44,716 bases of DNA from Gammaproteobacteria bacterium (GTDB lineage: Bacteria > Pseudomonadota > Gammaproteobacteria > SZUA-140): positions 1 through 44,716 of the forward strand of contig JAKISP010000035.1 in assembly GCA_021648525.1 (NCBI GenBank). Direction: 5' to 3'. The notes below the pieces were generated by a model that worked only from the letters and a program-made list of their open reading frames with translations, did not search any database and was not told the DNA's origin. A program made the translations under genes and the position numbers. Positions 10,497 to 21,900 of this stretch are shown here, one piece after another (position 1 is the first letter of the stretch; each line of letters begins with the position of its first letter).

Positions 10497-11303
10497 CTAT
10501 ACGCCCTGTTTCAGCCCCTTTTCAGCGCGACTCATCAATTTATCGAGATCGTCCCCTTTTTCCCAGCTACTGGTCGCGCTCTTAATGCTGAGGTTTTTGG
10601 GTTTTTTCTCCAGCGATTCGATCTGTTTGGTGAGTTTTTTAGCCAGTGCGATGGTGTCCTTCTCCGTTGTCTCAGGCAAAATTAGCAGGAACTTGTTTGT
10701 GTCGAGTCGCCCCGCCAGGTCTGCCCAGCGTAGTTGGTCATTGAGTAGCAGGCTGATGGCAACCAGCGTCTGGTCAAGCTTCTTTTTGTCTTTCACCCCG
10801 CCAGTCTGAAGAATAATGAGTGACAATGGATTGTTGTAGCGGCGGCTACGCGATACCTGAGATTCCAGTGTCTGCATCAGGCCGTGCTGGTTGAGCATAC
10901 CGGTGGTTTTGTCATGAATATTGAGGTTTTCAATTTCAACCTTCAGATGTTCATTTTCGCTGTGCAGCTGGTGCAGCTCGGTGACATCGAAAAAGTAGTG
11001 TGCAGTGATGCCTTCGTTTTCATCCGCTAGTGGCGCACGCCAGCATTTGGTCCAGCGTCGCTCATGAATAGCGGTGGCAGGTAGCTCGGCGATATTTTTT
11101 GCTTTTAACAGCGCTTTTAGCGAGTCGTTTTTCAGCGATGATGCGGTGGCCCCTTTAATCTCGCTGAAGTCGATATCGAGGTAGTTTTGTAAGGCGTTAT
11201 TAAGCCACACGATCTTTTTTTTCTTGTCAGTCAGCAGCAGTCCTACCGGTGCATCTTGCAGCACGGCGGGGATGGCATCTGAAAAGCCCTCGGGAAGTGT
11301 CAT
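10497..11303 (-). CDS. PAS domain protein with a degenerate GGDEF domain
   Basis: This 268-residue cytoplasmic protein has a PAS fold at about 10-112 (VGLLLTDKKKKIVWLNNAL...). A short coiled coil (112-130) and a GGDEF-like domain (130-265) follow. The entry motif DKTTGMLNQHG aligns with the D-LTGL-N-R region, but the signature GGDEF loop is replaced by LDTNKF at 200-205, so diguanylate cyclase activity is not expected. Such domains usually act as binding or dimerisation modules. The gene is divergent from cyaA with 290 bp between them, and is followed on the same strand by the giant kinase after 118 bp. What the PAS domain binds is unknown. Confidence 0.8.
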   Translation of the reverse strand: MTLPEGFSDAIPAVLQDAPVGLLLTDKKKKIVWLNNALQNYLDIDFSEIKGATASSLKNDSLKALLKAKNIAELPATAIHERRWTKCWRAPLADENEGITAHYFFDVTELHQLHSENEHLKVEIENLNIHDKTTGMLNQHGLMQTLESQVSRSRRYNNPLSLIILQTGGVKDKKKLDQTLVAISLLLNDQLRWADLAGRLDTNKFLLILPETTEKDTIALAKKLTKQIESLEKKPKNLSIKSATSSWEKGDDLDKLMSRAEKGLKQGV

Positions 11304-11525
11304 AACGTACTCCGAAATTGATGTTATTTAGACTGATTATGTCTGACCTTAATGCAGATTTCTATCATTGTCCGGCATGGATGTCTATTGTTTGCTGTGA
11401 ATTGGCCCGATTTATTAAATGGCATTCATTTTGTTCTTTTTATTTTTATCACGCTATTTGCAATGAATACAGGCTGATTCTGGCGGTTGTATTGATTGCT
11501 GGTTTATGTGATCTATCTCTAGGTT

Positions 11526-11554
11526 TTTACTGAAGGGCCGATACGTTTTATACC
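11526..11554 (+). promoter_or_regulatory. candidate sigma-70 promoter for cyaA
   Basis: TTTACT (11526-11531), a 17-bp spacer and TATACC (11549-11554) lie 40 bp before the preferred cyaA start. Just upstream, TTATGTGATCTA (11504-11515) contains one strong CRP half site (TGTGA at 11507-11511) but no matching right half. cAMP-CRP control of its own cyclase gene, known in E. coli, is therefore possible but not shown. The rest of the gap 11304-11525 is AT-rich, with nothing else I can support. Confidence 0.4.
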
Positions 11555-11593
11555 GGTTTTGAGTGATTTACAAGGGTTCTGGGAGGCACCGCG

Positions 11594-14434
11594 CTGGATA
11601 TCAAGACGATAAAAAAACGTTTTTTAGGCCTGAATCGTGAGCGCATAAGACGTACGCGTGATGTCCTGCGGACTCGTCAGCGAGATGTGATGGACGTTTT
11701 AACGTTGTTTTTTCACGCCAACCACCCCTCTTTTCCTGGTTATGTGTCGAAGAATACGCCGGTGGGTGTGGCAGATTATCAGCCGGGCAAAGCCACCCTT
11801 GATGCCGCTAAAAAACTGGTGCGTAGCTTTGATTATAAAAAGAAAGCGTTGCCTCGCTACGATATTCACTCGATGTTTTTGATGGGGAGTAGTGGCACAA
11901 TTGCTTACTCGGAAAGCAGTGACTTTGACATTTGGCTCTGTCACCGCCCTGACCTTGCAGGGCCGCAGCTAGATGAGCTGCAGCAAAAAGCGGAGGCGAT
12001 CGAAAAATGGGCGGATGAATTTGGACTGGAAGTGCATTTTTTTCTAATGAATGCGGAGAAGTTTAAAGAAGGCAGCGTGGCTGAACTGTCGGTTGAAAGT
12101 AGCGGTAGTGCGCAGCACCATTTATTGCTTGAAGAGTTTTACCGTACCGGCCTTTTGCTGGCAGGCAGATACCCTGTCTGGTGGTTGGTGCCGCCGAATG
12201 AAGAGAAAAACTATGATGTCTATGTGGGTCGTTTAAAACTACGGCGTGATATTCGTGATAGTGAAACCATCGACTTTGGTGGTTTGCCAGATGCGCCGGC
12301 TGAAGAGTTTCTGGGCGCGGCGTTGTGGCAGCTATACAAGGGAGTAGATTCCCCTTATAAGGCGGTGCTCAAGCTGATGTTGATGGAGACTTATGCCAGT
12401 GAATATCCCAGTGTTCGTCTGTTATGTACGCAGTTCAAACAGGAAATTCATGATGGCGAGATCGATATGGTCAGCCTTGATCCCTATATCATGCTGTATA
12501 AAAAACTGGCAAATTATCTTGATGGCCCTGAACAGCTAGAGAAGCTTGAATTGGTTCGACGTTGTTTTTATTTTAAGGTGAATGAGCAACTAGGCAAACC
12601 CGTCGATGAAAAATACATGACCTGGCAACGTGAGGTGATGGAAGAGTTGACCTCATCGTGGGGTTGGACGCAGGCCTATATGGCGATGTTGGATACGCGT
12701 GCGGAATGGAAAATTAATCGGGTGATTGATGAGCGACACAGCCTGGTTGGCGCACTAATGGAAGGGTATCAATTTCTGTCGAAATTTGCACGTGAACATG
12801 TGCAGATGTCGATGATTAGTCAGCGTGATCTGCATATTCTTGGGCGCAAACTTTATGCTGCTTTTGAGCGCAAAGCTGGCAAGGTTGATATCATTAATCG
12901 CGGTGTATCGGATGATGTAGTTGAGAGTCATTTGACCTTTTATCGTGCTAGCGGTGATGGTGGCTGGATGCTCTTTCGAGGGAATGTTGGCAGTGACGAG
13001 ATGAGAGACCATAAACCACTTAAGCGAGCACATAGTGTGGTTGAGCTGACGGCATGGTGTTTTTTTAATAGATTAGCCGATGACCGCACCGTCGTCGTGC
13101 TGCAGGGTAAAGAGATGCATATTAATATGAACGAGGTTCGTTCAATTAATCGTGTCTTTGATAATTTGTTTCCTGGTGGAAAGCTGGTTTCGAGCAGCAT
13201 GGAAGACCTGACCGATACGCCGAGAATGATACGTGCCGCACTGCTGGTGAATGTAGCGGATGAGATAATGGATGTGCATGTGCGTGATGGCAAGCATATG
13301 ACGAGTAATCGAACCGATGCGCTGAGTTACGGTGGTGTCTGTAACAACCTGATTAATTCGTTTGATTTTGTCTTCCAGACCAGCTGGCAGGAGGTGTTAA
13401 CCTTTCGCTATACAGGGCCAAAAGGGGTGCTGGATTGTCTACGTGCTTATTTTCAGTGGGCGCCACGTTCCAGGGGGATTCAGCCACCGGAAGTTAAAAT
13501 TCAGTGTGATGTATCTGGTCGAGCAATGGTGATTCAGAAACGGGTGGAAGAGCTTTTTGACGATGTGACGAGTTGTTTTTACAGTGGTTCAAACCCAGAG
13601 GCCGTGCGCTATCTTTTTTGCATTGGTCGTATTTATTACCTATTACAGATTGAAAATGATGCGCTGGCCTATACGCAGCACGAAACCTTTAATGACATAC
13701 TGAATAAGCTTTCTGAGCCGAGCGAAAACTTCACAACAGTGGCAATTGATCGTTATGCATTGAAAAACACATTAATGCCGATGGTCTTTCGCCTTAACAA
13801 AGAAGGCGTAATACAAGTCTTTTACCAGGTTGATGGTAACGCTGTTGATGTCTATGTGGTGGATGAAAATGGGTCGCTTTACTATCAACGGGTGGACGAT
13901 CAGGATCCGGAAATTTTGCTTAATCAATATCGTCGTTTTTTTGATTCAGTGACTTATCGGCAAATGATTCAGCGTGGTGATGCACCAGTAAGCGACGATG
14001 AAGGCACTTCACCCAAAATACAGTTTTTTCAGGCAGGTCGAGGTCGTGATCGGCGTTTGATGCTGCAGCGTAAGACCATCGAAAGTAATGTGGCGGTGGG
14101 CGGTTACTTTAACCTGCAGGTGATTAGTGAAAATATGGGTGATGGCAAGTCAATGTTCACCATCTACTGCAATGATGTTGAGCTGACGTCACTTGAATTT
14201 GGCGATGGCCTGTTTAGCGAAGTGGCCCGGCATGTACTGGAACAGCGTAAAAGTGGGCTGCTTTACCCTATTTATATTACGGATATCGATATTCCTGCGA
14301 CCTTGTTGGGCAGGGGCTCATCGATGAGTACGCAGACAATCAATTACCTGAATTACAAGCGATTTGTCGAAGCGAAGTTAAATGCTGAACTTAAGGCAGT
14401 GACTAGCCGAGAGAGCTGTCTTAACAGGCTCTAA
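11594..14434 (+). CDS. cyaA: class I adenylate cyclase, probable CTG start
   Basis: It makes cAMP from ATP in the cytoplasm. The catalytic nucleotidyltransferase motif is clear: GSSG followed by DFDIW at about residues 98-113, which gives the metal-binding Asp pair. The remainder matches the long class I family (Pseudomonas type, about 950 residues). The first conventional start, GTG at 11687, has no ribosome binding site. Upstream, 31 in-frame codons encode sequence that fits the family N-terminus (KKRFLGLNRERIRR...). The only start-like codon placed after a Shine-Dalgarno is CTG at 11594, 7 nt after GGGAGG (11581-11586). This gives 946 residues. A weak start would parallel the UUG start of E. 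coli cyaA. Any start other than GTG 11687 remains an inference. Confidence 0.88.
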   Translation: MDIKTIKKRFLGLNRERIRRTRDVLRTRQRDVMDVLTLFFHANHPSFPGYVSKNTPVGVADYQPGKATLDAAKKLVRSFDYKKKALPRYDIHSMFLMGSSGTIAYSESSDFDIWLCHRPDLAGPQLDELQQKAEAIEKWADEFGLEVHFFLMNAEKFKEGSVAELSVESSGSAQHHLLLEEFYRTGLLLAGRYPVWWLVPPNEEKNYDVYVGRLKLRRDIRDSETIDFGGLPDAPAEEFLGAALWQLYKGVDSPYKAVLKLMLMETYASEYPSVRLLCTQFKQEIHDGEIDMVSLDPYIMLYKKLANYLDGPEQLEKLELVRRCFYFKVNEQLGKPVDEKYMTWQREVMEELTSSWGWTQAYMAMLDTRAEWKINRVIDERHSLVGALMEGYQFLSKFAREHVQMSMISQRDLHILGRKLYAAFERKAGKVDIINRGVSDDVVESHLTFYRASGDGGWMLFRGNVGSDEMRDHKPLKRAHSVVELTAWCFFNRLADDRTVVVLQGKEMHINMNEVRSINRVFDNLFPGGKLVSSSMEDLTDTPRMIRAALLVNVADEIMDVHVRDGKHMTSNRTDALSYGGVCNNLINSFDFVFQTSWQEVLTFRYTGPKGVLDCLRAYFQWAPRSRGIQPPEVKIQCDVSGRAMVIQKRVEELFDDVTSCFYSGSNPEAVRYLFCIGRIYYLLQIENDALAYTQHETFNDILNKLSEPSENFTTVAIDRYALKNTLMPMVFRLNKEGVIQVFYQVDGNAVDVYVVDENGSLYYQRVDDQDPEILLNQYRRFFDSVTYRQMIQRGDAPVSDDEGTSPKIQFFQAGRGRDRRLMLQRKTIESNVAVGGYFNLQVISENMGDGKSMFTIYCNDVELTSLEFGDGLFSEVARHVLEQRKSGLLYPIYITDIDIPATLLGRGSSMSTQTINYLNYKRFVEAKLNAELKAVTSRESCLNRL

Positions 14435-14835
14435 TGGTCTTCACCCCTGGCGCAATGGTTGATAACTCATTAGATCCTGCTGTGTGTTGATGTTTTCCTG
14501 GCAAAATGATGCACATCGATAATCTCATGTGACCTCGGGTTAGTGAGCTATGCAGCAGCCTTTACGAACAAGGGTTCCTGGTGGTTGGTTCCTTAAGTAG
14601 TAAGCATGACGCTAAATTTTATTGCTGTATTTTATACATTTCTTTTTGTGGGTTGCAATAACTTACATTTTATGGGATAATTTAGGATGCCGAAAGGCTT
14701 TAATTTCCTAATATTACACGCAAATATGTGGCAAATGGAATCAGCCATCTAGCATTCCCTGATCATTTATATTGACCTGGACGTCGCGAATTCGGAGTCG
14801 AAAATAGTGATGTCCAAGGTGCAGTTCCAGAGTCG
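14435..14835. other. 400-bp gap between cyaA and the secreted-protein operon
   Basis: No coding sequence is supported here. The left part shows no clear terminator for cyaA. From about 14610 the sequence becomes AT-rich and carries the promoter at 14653-14681, followed by an untranslated leader of roughly 150 nt before the next gene. The leader has no RNA motif I recognise. Confidence 0.5.
14653..14681 (+). promoter_or_regulatory. sigma-70 promoter of the secreted-protein operon
   Basis: TTGCAA (14653-14658), a spacer of exactly 17 bp and GATAAT (14676-14681) form the best sigma-70 match in the window. It points at the two-gene unit beginning at about 14845 and implies a 5' leader of about 150 nt. 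Confidence 0.6.
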
Positions 14836-14844
14836 GTGCAAAAT

Positions 14845-15915
14845 ATGCTGGTGATACTCAGCAAAGCATCCGCTATGGTGACTATCATCGGCTTACTCTG
14901 CTTGGCCAGCGTGCCTTCTGTGCACGCCGCTGATTTTTCGCTGACTTTTTCGCAACCACTCATTGGCGGAACCTTTCCCGGTTCGTGTAATACGGGAACT
15001 GGTGCTGGTGGCATGTGCGAAACCGCAGGCGCGGCGCAGGAGCTAGACCCCGATATGACCCCCTTTACTCAACGCAGTGTCGCAATCGATGGCATTACTT
15101 ACTGGCATCAGATTATCGGCGATCCTGACGAGGGTTTTGCGATGGAAGTTTATATCCAGCAGTCAGGGTTCCTGATATCGGATAGTGGTGGACGCCCTTC
15201 AAATTTCCCACTTCCGGGGGTTCTGTACCGGAAAGACCTGGATGTGCAGAGTGGCAATGGTTGGGATCCGCTTGGGCTTGATCCCTCCCGGGGTTCTAAT
15301 TTTACCGGCAATGGCACTGCCGACCCCACCAGAGTTGTTATGCGGCAGGTACTGGGCGGCAGCTGGAATGAGACGACCAGTACCTGGAGCTGTGGTGCGG
15401 CAGAGTTCTGTATGGACTTTACCAAAGCAGCCCTGGAGACAAAACCCAGAATCATGCAGTTAGTTAATGATGCTTCCGAGGGGTTTACGGCCTTTTTTGA
15501 TCTGGACATGAGCAACATTAGCTACGATGACAACACCACTGCAGGTACCTTGATTAACACCGTTACGCTTCCAGAGCTAGTGGATGTGCCGGTTATTTCC
15601 ACCACTCCGATAACGAGCAATGGCAATGGCGGTAACGTTAATAATGGGGGGCGCTTTAGTATGGAATCCGATACTCAGCGTAGTACCGTTACCGGTGGTC
15701 GTTATACATACACAGATGGTTCTGGCTGGGTTAACAATGGCACCGCTGATGGTTATCAGACCTGGGAATTTAATGAAGGTCGCTATGATTATTTTGATGG
15801 CGGGTTTGACCAACTTGGGCAGACCTGGGGCAGTTATTTTGATGCCACACAGAACGCTTTTCCGGGTAACGAGAGCAAATGCGATAGTGGTGTGCTTACC
15901 GGTTCCTGTCCGTAG
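14845..15915 (+). CDS. secreted protein of unknown function, partner of the giant propeller protein
   Basis: I do not recognise the family. The protein (about 356 residues) has a clear signal peptide (MVTIIGLLCLASVPSVHA, then ADFSL), so it is exported. The mature part has paired Cys residues (CNTGTGAGGMC, CGAAEFC, a C-terminal CDSGVLTGSC) that could form disulfides. A Gly/Asn-rich linker (NGNGGNVNNGG) is followed by an aromatic/Gly-rich tail (GRYDYFDGGFDQLGQTWGSYFD). There is no C-terminal anchor. Start choice is uncertain: GTG 14836, ATG 14845 or ATG 14875 are in frame, none with a strong ribosome binding site, and all keep the signal peptide. The next gene begins 18 bp after the stop, so the two are surely co-transcribed. 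Confidence 0.75.
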   Translation: MLVILSKASAMVTIIGLLCLASVPSVHAADFSLTFSQPLIGGTFPGSCNTGTGAGGMCETAGAAQELDPDMTPFTQRSVAIDGITYWHQIIGDPDEGFAMEVYIQQSGFLISDSGGRPSNFPLPGVLYRKDLDVQSGNGWDPLGLDPSRGSNFTGNGTADPTRVVMRQVLGGSWNETTSTWSCGAAEFCMDFTKAALETKPRIMQLVNDASEGFTAFFDLDMSNISYDDNTTAGTLINTVTLPELVDVPVISTTPITSNGNGGNVNNGGRFSMESDTQRSTVTGGRYTYTDGSGWVNNGTADGYQTWEFNEGRYDYFDGGFDQLGQTWGSYFDATQNAFPGNESKCDSGVLTGSCP

Positions 15916-15933
15916 TTTGTGGAGTATGGTGTT

Positions 15934-18900
15934 ATGAAGTTTGTCCCAATAAAAATTGAACCGCGCTCAGGTTGGCTCTGTTTACTGGCAGGGGTGATAG
16001 CGCTGGCAGCGTTGCCCGCCACCGCCCAGCACAGAGCAGTTCAGTTGACCCCGGGGTTAGCCACTTCTTTTACCGATTTTGGCAAGGCGGTGAGCACCGC
16101 CGGTGATGTCAATAACGATGGTTATGATGACATGATTGTCGGTCAGCCAAACTCAGGAAGGGTATATGTTTACTATGGCTCCGCCACGGGCCAATTTGCC
16201 TCGCAAAGCGGCTCTGTTGGGACCCCTGACTGGCAGGACACGGTCAATGCGGGCAACTTTGGTAGCGCCCTAGCCGCTGGTGATTTCAATTGCGATGGCA
16301 TTGATGACATTGCGGTGGGGGCTTACGATGGGAATGCTGGCCAGTTCAGAGAAGGGCAGGTCTATGTCTATTACGGCAGCGTTACCGGCCTTGCTGCCGC
16401 CCCTGACTGGCGTGCAGAGAGCGACGCTACAAATGCCTGGTTTGGCTGGTCGGTCAGTAACGCGGGTGATGTCAACAAAGATGGCTGCAGTGATCTGCTG
16501 ATCGGCGGACGCCGTTCCGGCAACGGTACGGCCACACTTATTTTTGGCGGCGACGGTGCAGGTGGCCCCGCACCACTGCCGGACGCCGATGCCGATGGCG
16601 TTGCCCGCCCCAGCGATTTTAGCTGGTCAGTGAGCGGCACGGGTGGTCTGGGTCAATCAGTCGCTGGCATTGGCGATGTCAACAACGATACGGTCGATGA
16701 CATTCTTATTGGTTCTCGCAATGGTAATATCTACATTTACTACGGTGTTTCCGCAGGCGTCCCAAACACAATCGCCGACTGGTCGGATAGCGGTTTCGGC
16801 ACCTTTGGTCGCTCGGTCGCCAAAGCGGGCAAAATCAACGGCGACACCGTTGCTGATTTTATCGTCGGTGCGCCTACGAGCAATGGCGGGGTGGTTCATC
16901 TCTACTATGGCGCAACGGGGGGGGCCAGAACAGACGGCAATTCCGACTGGAACTACACCGTGCCCAGCGAAGGGCATTCACACGGCTCCGACACCGGTTT
17001 TGCTGCCACCATCAGCGCTGCTGGTAATGTTAATGGGGATGGCTACGATGATTTTATCGTCGGCTGGCCCGTCTATCATGGTGGTTTGACAGGCCATCTC
17101 GGGCGGGTCTATCTTTTCCATGGTGGTGCGAGTGGCCCGGCGGCTACCCCTGATGAGACCATCGACGGTGCTCAGGAAGGAGCGCAGTTTGGTATATCGG
17201 TCTCCGCCGGGAATTTCGATGGCGACACCCTGGGCGATTTTATTGTCGGTGCGTCTAGCTACTCGGTCAATCTTGGTGCCACCATAACAGGGACCGGAAC
17301 CACGTTTGCCTACCTCAGTACGCCTGCGCCTGCACACATCACCATTGATCCACCACAAAGCTACACCAACTTCCACCTCACCTCGGAGGATGGGATTACC
17401 AGGACTTCCTCTTTCAGTCTCGTGCTGGATCGTCTGCCAGGCGCCGATGTCACCATCAACATCAGCAGTAACAACCCGGCTGAAGGTGTGGTATTGCCAG
17501 CTACGTTAACCTTTACCGTTGCTGATTGGAATGTGCCTCAGGTGGTCAATATCACCGGTGTCGATGATATGCTGGCCGATGGCACAGTGCCATACACACT
17601 CAGCTTTGCGGTCAACAGTAGTGATGCGGATTATAATGGGTTGATAGTTGATGAGGTGACCGCCCGCAACGAGGACGACGATGTCGTCGCCATCATTGTC
17701 GATCCGACAATGGAACTGGTGACCACAGAAGATCTTGGCACTGCCGCCTTCACAGTCGTACTGGACGCGCAGCCCACGGCCAATGTCACCATTGACCTCA
17801 CCAGTACTAATTTGCTGGAGGGCACTATCTTCCCCGCCTCTGTCACTTTCGATACCGTTAATTTCAGAGATCCTCAAGGGGTCACCATCACGGGGGTCGA
17901 TGATGCGATCCTGGATGGCAATATTGCTTACACCATTATTACCGCCCCGGCGGTCAGTAGTGACCCGAGCTACAACAACTTTAATCCTGCTGATGTTGAA
18001 GTGACGAATCATGATAATGACCTGAATACGAGCACCATCATCCTTGAAGGTAATCAGATCGGCTCACTGTTTGGTCGGACAGTTAGCGCTGCCGGGGATA
18101 TCAACGGAGACGGTTTTGCCGACTTTATAGTGGGAGCCCCCAAACATGATAACGGTCAGAGCAACGAAGGGCGCGTTTATGTCTACTTCGGTGCACCGGA
18201 AGGCTTCTCTTCCACTCCCTGGAGCGCGGAGGTCGACCAGGCGCGTGCCGAGTTCGGTGGATCGGTTGCGAGTGCGGGGGATGTTAATGGCGATGGTTTT
18301 GCCGATATCATTGTCGGCGCGCGCAAATATGATGGTGGTGAAGACGACGAAGGACGGGTGTTTGTCTACTACGGTTCAGCAGAGGGGTTGCCCGCCACTC
18401 CCGACTGGATGGCGGAAATTGACCAGGCTGGCGCGAATTTTGGCGCGGCGGTCAGCAGTGCCGGTGATGTCAATGGTGACGGTTTTGATGACATTCTGGT
18501 GGGTGCAGACAACTATTATGCCGCCGATTTTGTTAGCCCAGGTGCCGATTTCCCGCTGTTCGTTAAAGAAGGCGCCGCATTTCTCTTCTATGGTTCGGCC
18601 AGCGGCCTACCTGATGCGGTGCTGGATGGGATTGCCCGTCTCAGTGACGGTGACGTTGCGTGGCAGGGGGAGACTGGTGGCGTGGGTGCCGTAGATACCG
18701 CTAACTATGGCCGCGCGGTGGGCAGTGCCGGTGATGTGAACTGTGACGGCTTTGCCGACATCATTGTCGGTGCTCCCAAATACAATTTGGTCTCTTTTTC
18801 CGGTTTATGGGGTCGGGTTTGGGTCTACCATGGTGGGCCGTCAGGGTTGCGCAGTGATGGCAACGCCGACTGGACGATGCTCGGTCCGCAGGAGAGTACT

Positions 18901-21900
18901 AGTTTCGGCAGTGCAGTAGACGGTGCGGGTAACGTCAATGGCGACACCCAAGATGGTAATAGCTGTGACGATGTCATTATTGGTGCTGATGGTTTCGAGA
19001 GTACCAACACTGGCCCAACAGGGCAGGCAACAGAAAATAACGAAGGGCGGGTTTATCTCTATTATGGCTCACCGACCGGCTTGACGACGACCCCCTGGAC
19101 TTATGAAAACAACCAGGCGAACGGCAAATTAGGGATTGCGTCCGCTACCGTTGGTGACCTCAATAACGATGGTTTTGCCGACATCATTGCCGGTGCGAAC
19201 CGTTACGACGGCGGTGAGACCGATGAAGGACGAATCTACATCTATTTTGGTTCTGCCTCTGGTCCCGGTAATCCGGTGACTCGGGAGATCAATCAGGCGT
19301 CCGCTCTGTTTGGCACCGCGGTGGCCGGCACGGGTGATGTGGATGGCGATGGTAACGATGATTTCATTGTGGGTGCAACCCTTTATGATGGCGACCTTCT
19401 CAACGAGGGTGCCGCCTTCCTCTACCTCAGTGACCAGCCCGCGATCAAAGTTTATCCCGCTGCAGGACTGATCACCACTGAAACAGGTGGCAGCGATAGT
19501 TTCAGCGTGGTGCTCACCGATGCCCCGACTACCAGCGTTACCATTGGCCTCTCCAGCGATCTGACAGAGGGAACGCTTAGCAGCAGTTCCTTGCTGTTTA
19601 CACCGGCAGACTGGTTTACGCCACAAACCGTCACGGTCACTGGCGTCGACGATGGCAGCATCGACGGGGGTTTTCCTTATACAGTCGTTACCGCTGCGGC
19701 GGTGAGCATGGACAGCCGTTACAGCGGCATGAATGGCGAAGACGTGGCAGTACTGAATCTGGATGATGAGCGATCGACGGTGAGTATCATTGCGAGCGAT
19801 GGCGCGGCTAGCGAGAGCGGCCCCGACAGCGGAACCTTTACCGTGTCGCGGACGGGAGGAACCCCGTCACCGCTGCTGCTCTTCTATACCGTCGGCGGAA
19901 CCGCCACCAACGGTCTCGACTATCAGAGTCTGAACGGTAGTGTCACTATCGCCGCAGGCAGCAGCAGTGCTGTGATTACGTTGACGCCGCTGCTGGACGG
20001 ATTTTTTGAAGCAAGTGAAACGGTCATCGTGACCCTGAGTGTTGCGGCTAGTTACACCGTGGGCGTGCCTGCCAGTGCCAGTGTGACGATCAGTGATGGT
20101 ACTGCCAATGGTATCACGATCAGCCCCACCAGCGGTCTGGTCACCACCGAACAGGGCGGCAACGATACCTTTACTATCGTACTGAACAGCCTGCCAACGG
20201 CGGATGTCACGATTAATTTCACCAGCGATACCCCAGGGGAAGGCAGCCCCCTCGTGAGCGGTGTCACTTTTACCACGGCTAACTGGGATACACCACAAAT
20301 CGTGACAGTTGTCGGTCAGGACGACGCGGTGGTGGATGGCGATGCGGCTTACACCATTGTTACCAGCGTTACCAGTAGTGATAGCAACTATGCAGCACTC
20401 AATCCCGCCGATGTCGCGGTGATCAATCGGGATAATGATGCTTTGCCGGTGGTGACGATAGTGACCCGAAGTGATAGTGTTTCAGAAGGCGGCTTAGCCA
20501 CTTTTAGAGTTGCGCGCGCGGGTAGTACCGCCTCGAATCTGGTGGTGAACTACAACACCAGCGGTACCGCCACCAGCGGCATCGACTACACCACACCCAG
20601 CGGCACGGTGACCATTCTTGGCGGGCAGAGTTTCCGTGATGTGAACCTGACGACGACTAGGGATCCCGATCCAGAGGGCCCGGAGACGATAACGCTCTCA
20701 CTAATCGATAGCGCCATTTACATCGTCGGTTCACCGCGTGCCGATAGCGCCACTATCCGAAATACCTCAATCATCCCGGTTAGCTTTGGTTCCGACCAGA
20801 TAGTGGCAGAGGGCACCACGGTCCGTGTGCCGGTGGTCAAACGTGAAGCAGAGAGGGCCGTCACGATAACCTATACCGTGGCAGGGTCGGCAGAGAACCC
20901 GGCTGACCATGATGCGATGGATGGTAGTATTCTGGTTGCTGGGACAGATACGACGGGTTACATCACCTTTAATACGGCGATTGATGAGCTGTCGGAGGAG
21001 GATGAAACGGTTGTTTTCACTATTCAAAGCTTATCGCCGTCGGGCGGGTTTGGCAATAAAACCATCCACACGGTCACCATTACTGATGCGAATCTGCGTC
21101 CCGCCACCACCTTCCGGGCGGTTCAAGGTGGGCTCCAGACCCATCTGGTTGTTGCCAGCAGCGGCTTTGTTACGATGACGGCCAGCGTGGCCGACCCCAA
21201 CCCGGATGACAGCCATAGCTACGACTGGAGTCTGACCAATAACAATCTGATTGATGATGATCTGGATGGTGATCCCGCGACCTTTGTTTTTGACCCCAGC
21301 GGGTTGATGCCTGGTTTTTATAAAGCGCGCATAACGGTCACCGATGATGGTAGCCCGGTGCTGGCGGTGACCAATGAACTGCTGTTGGAGGTGGTGGCGA
21401 CGGCACCCACACTCGGCGCGTTTACTGACACTGATGGGGATGGCGTCAGGGATGCCACAGAGTCTTATGATGACAGCGATGGTGATGGCATCCCCGATTA
21501 CCTCGACCCCAACGCCATTGCACCGATACCCGACAGAAACCTGCCGCTCGATGCGCTACAGCAACTGCCGGTGCAGTACAAAAGTTACGTGATGCGAACA
21601 GACCCGGGGCTGGCGTTGCGCCTGGGGGACATCGCCTTTCTTGCTGGCAACGGCTCAGCACGGGTGAGCGTCGCCGACATTGCCAACTTCGGTGATGGCG
21701 AAGGGGGGCCGGGAGCCGCTAGCGCACAGGATATCATCCCGAATAGTGGCGGTTATTTTGATTTTGAGATCACCAGCCTGCCGATTGCTGGTCGTTCGGC
21801 TAGTGTGGTCATTCCACAGTTTGAGCCGCTGCCAAGTGGTGCACAGTATCGTAAATATCATCCCGTCAACGGTTGGAATAATTTTGTCGAAGATGCCAAT

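Noticed and set aside
11504-11525. CRP-binding site before cyaA
   Set aside because: Only the left half (TGTGA) fits; the right half shows no TCACA-like sequence, so it is mentioned with the promoter but not called.
11318-11533. A 71-codon plus-strand frame between the PAS gene and cyaA
   Set aside because: It is Cys- and aromatic-rich with no family resemblance or ribosome binding site, lies in AT-rich promoter DNA, and ends where the cyaA promoter begins.
16072-19440. Repeated DNA in the propeller gene as a possible CRISPR or phase-variation repeat
   Set aside because: The repetition follows FG-GAP protein units of unequal length with diverged codons; there are no constant repeats and spacers and no short slippage tract.
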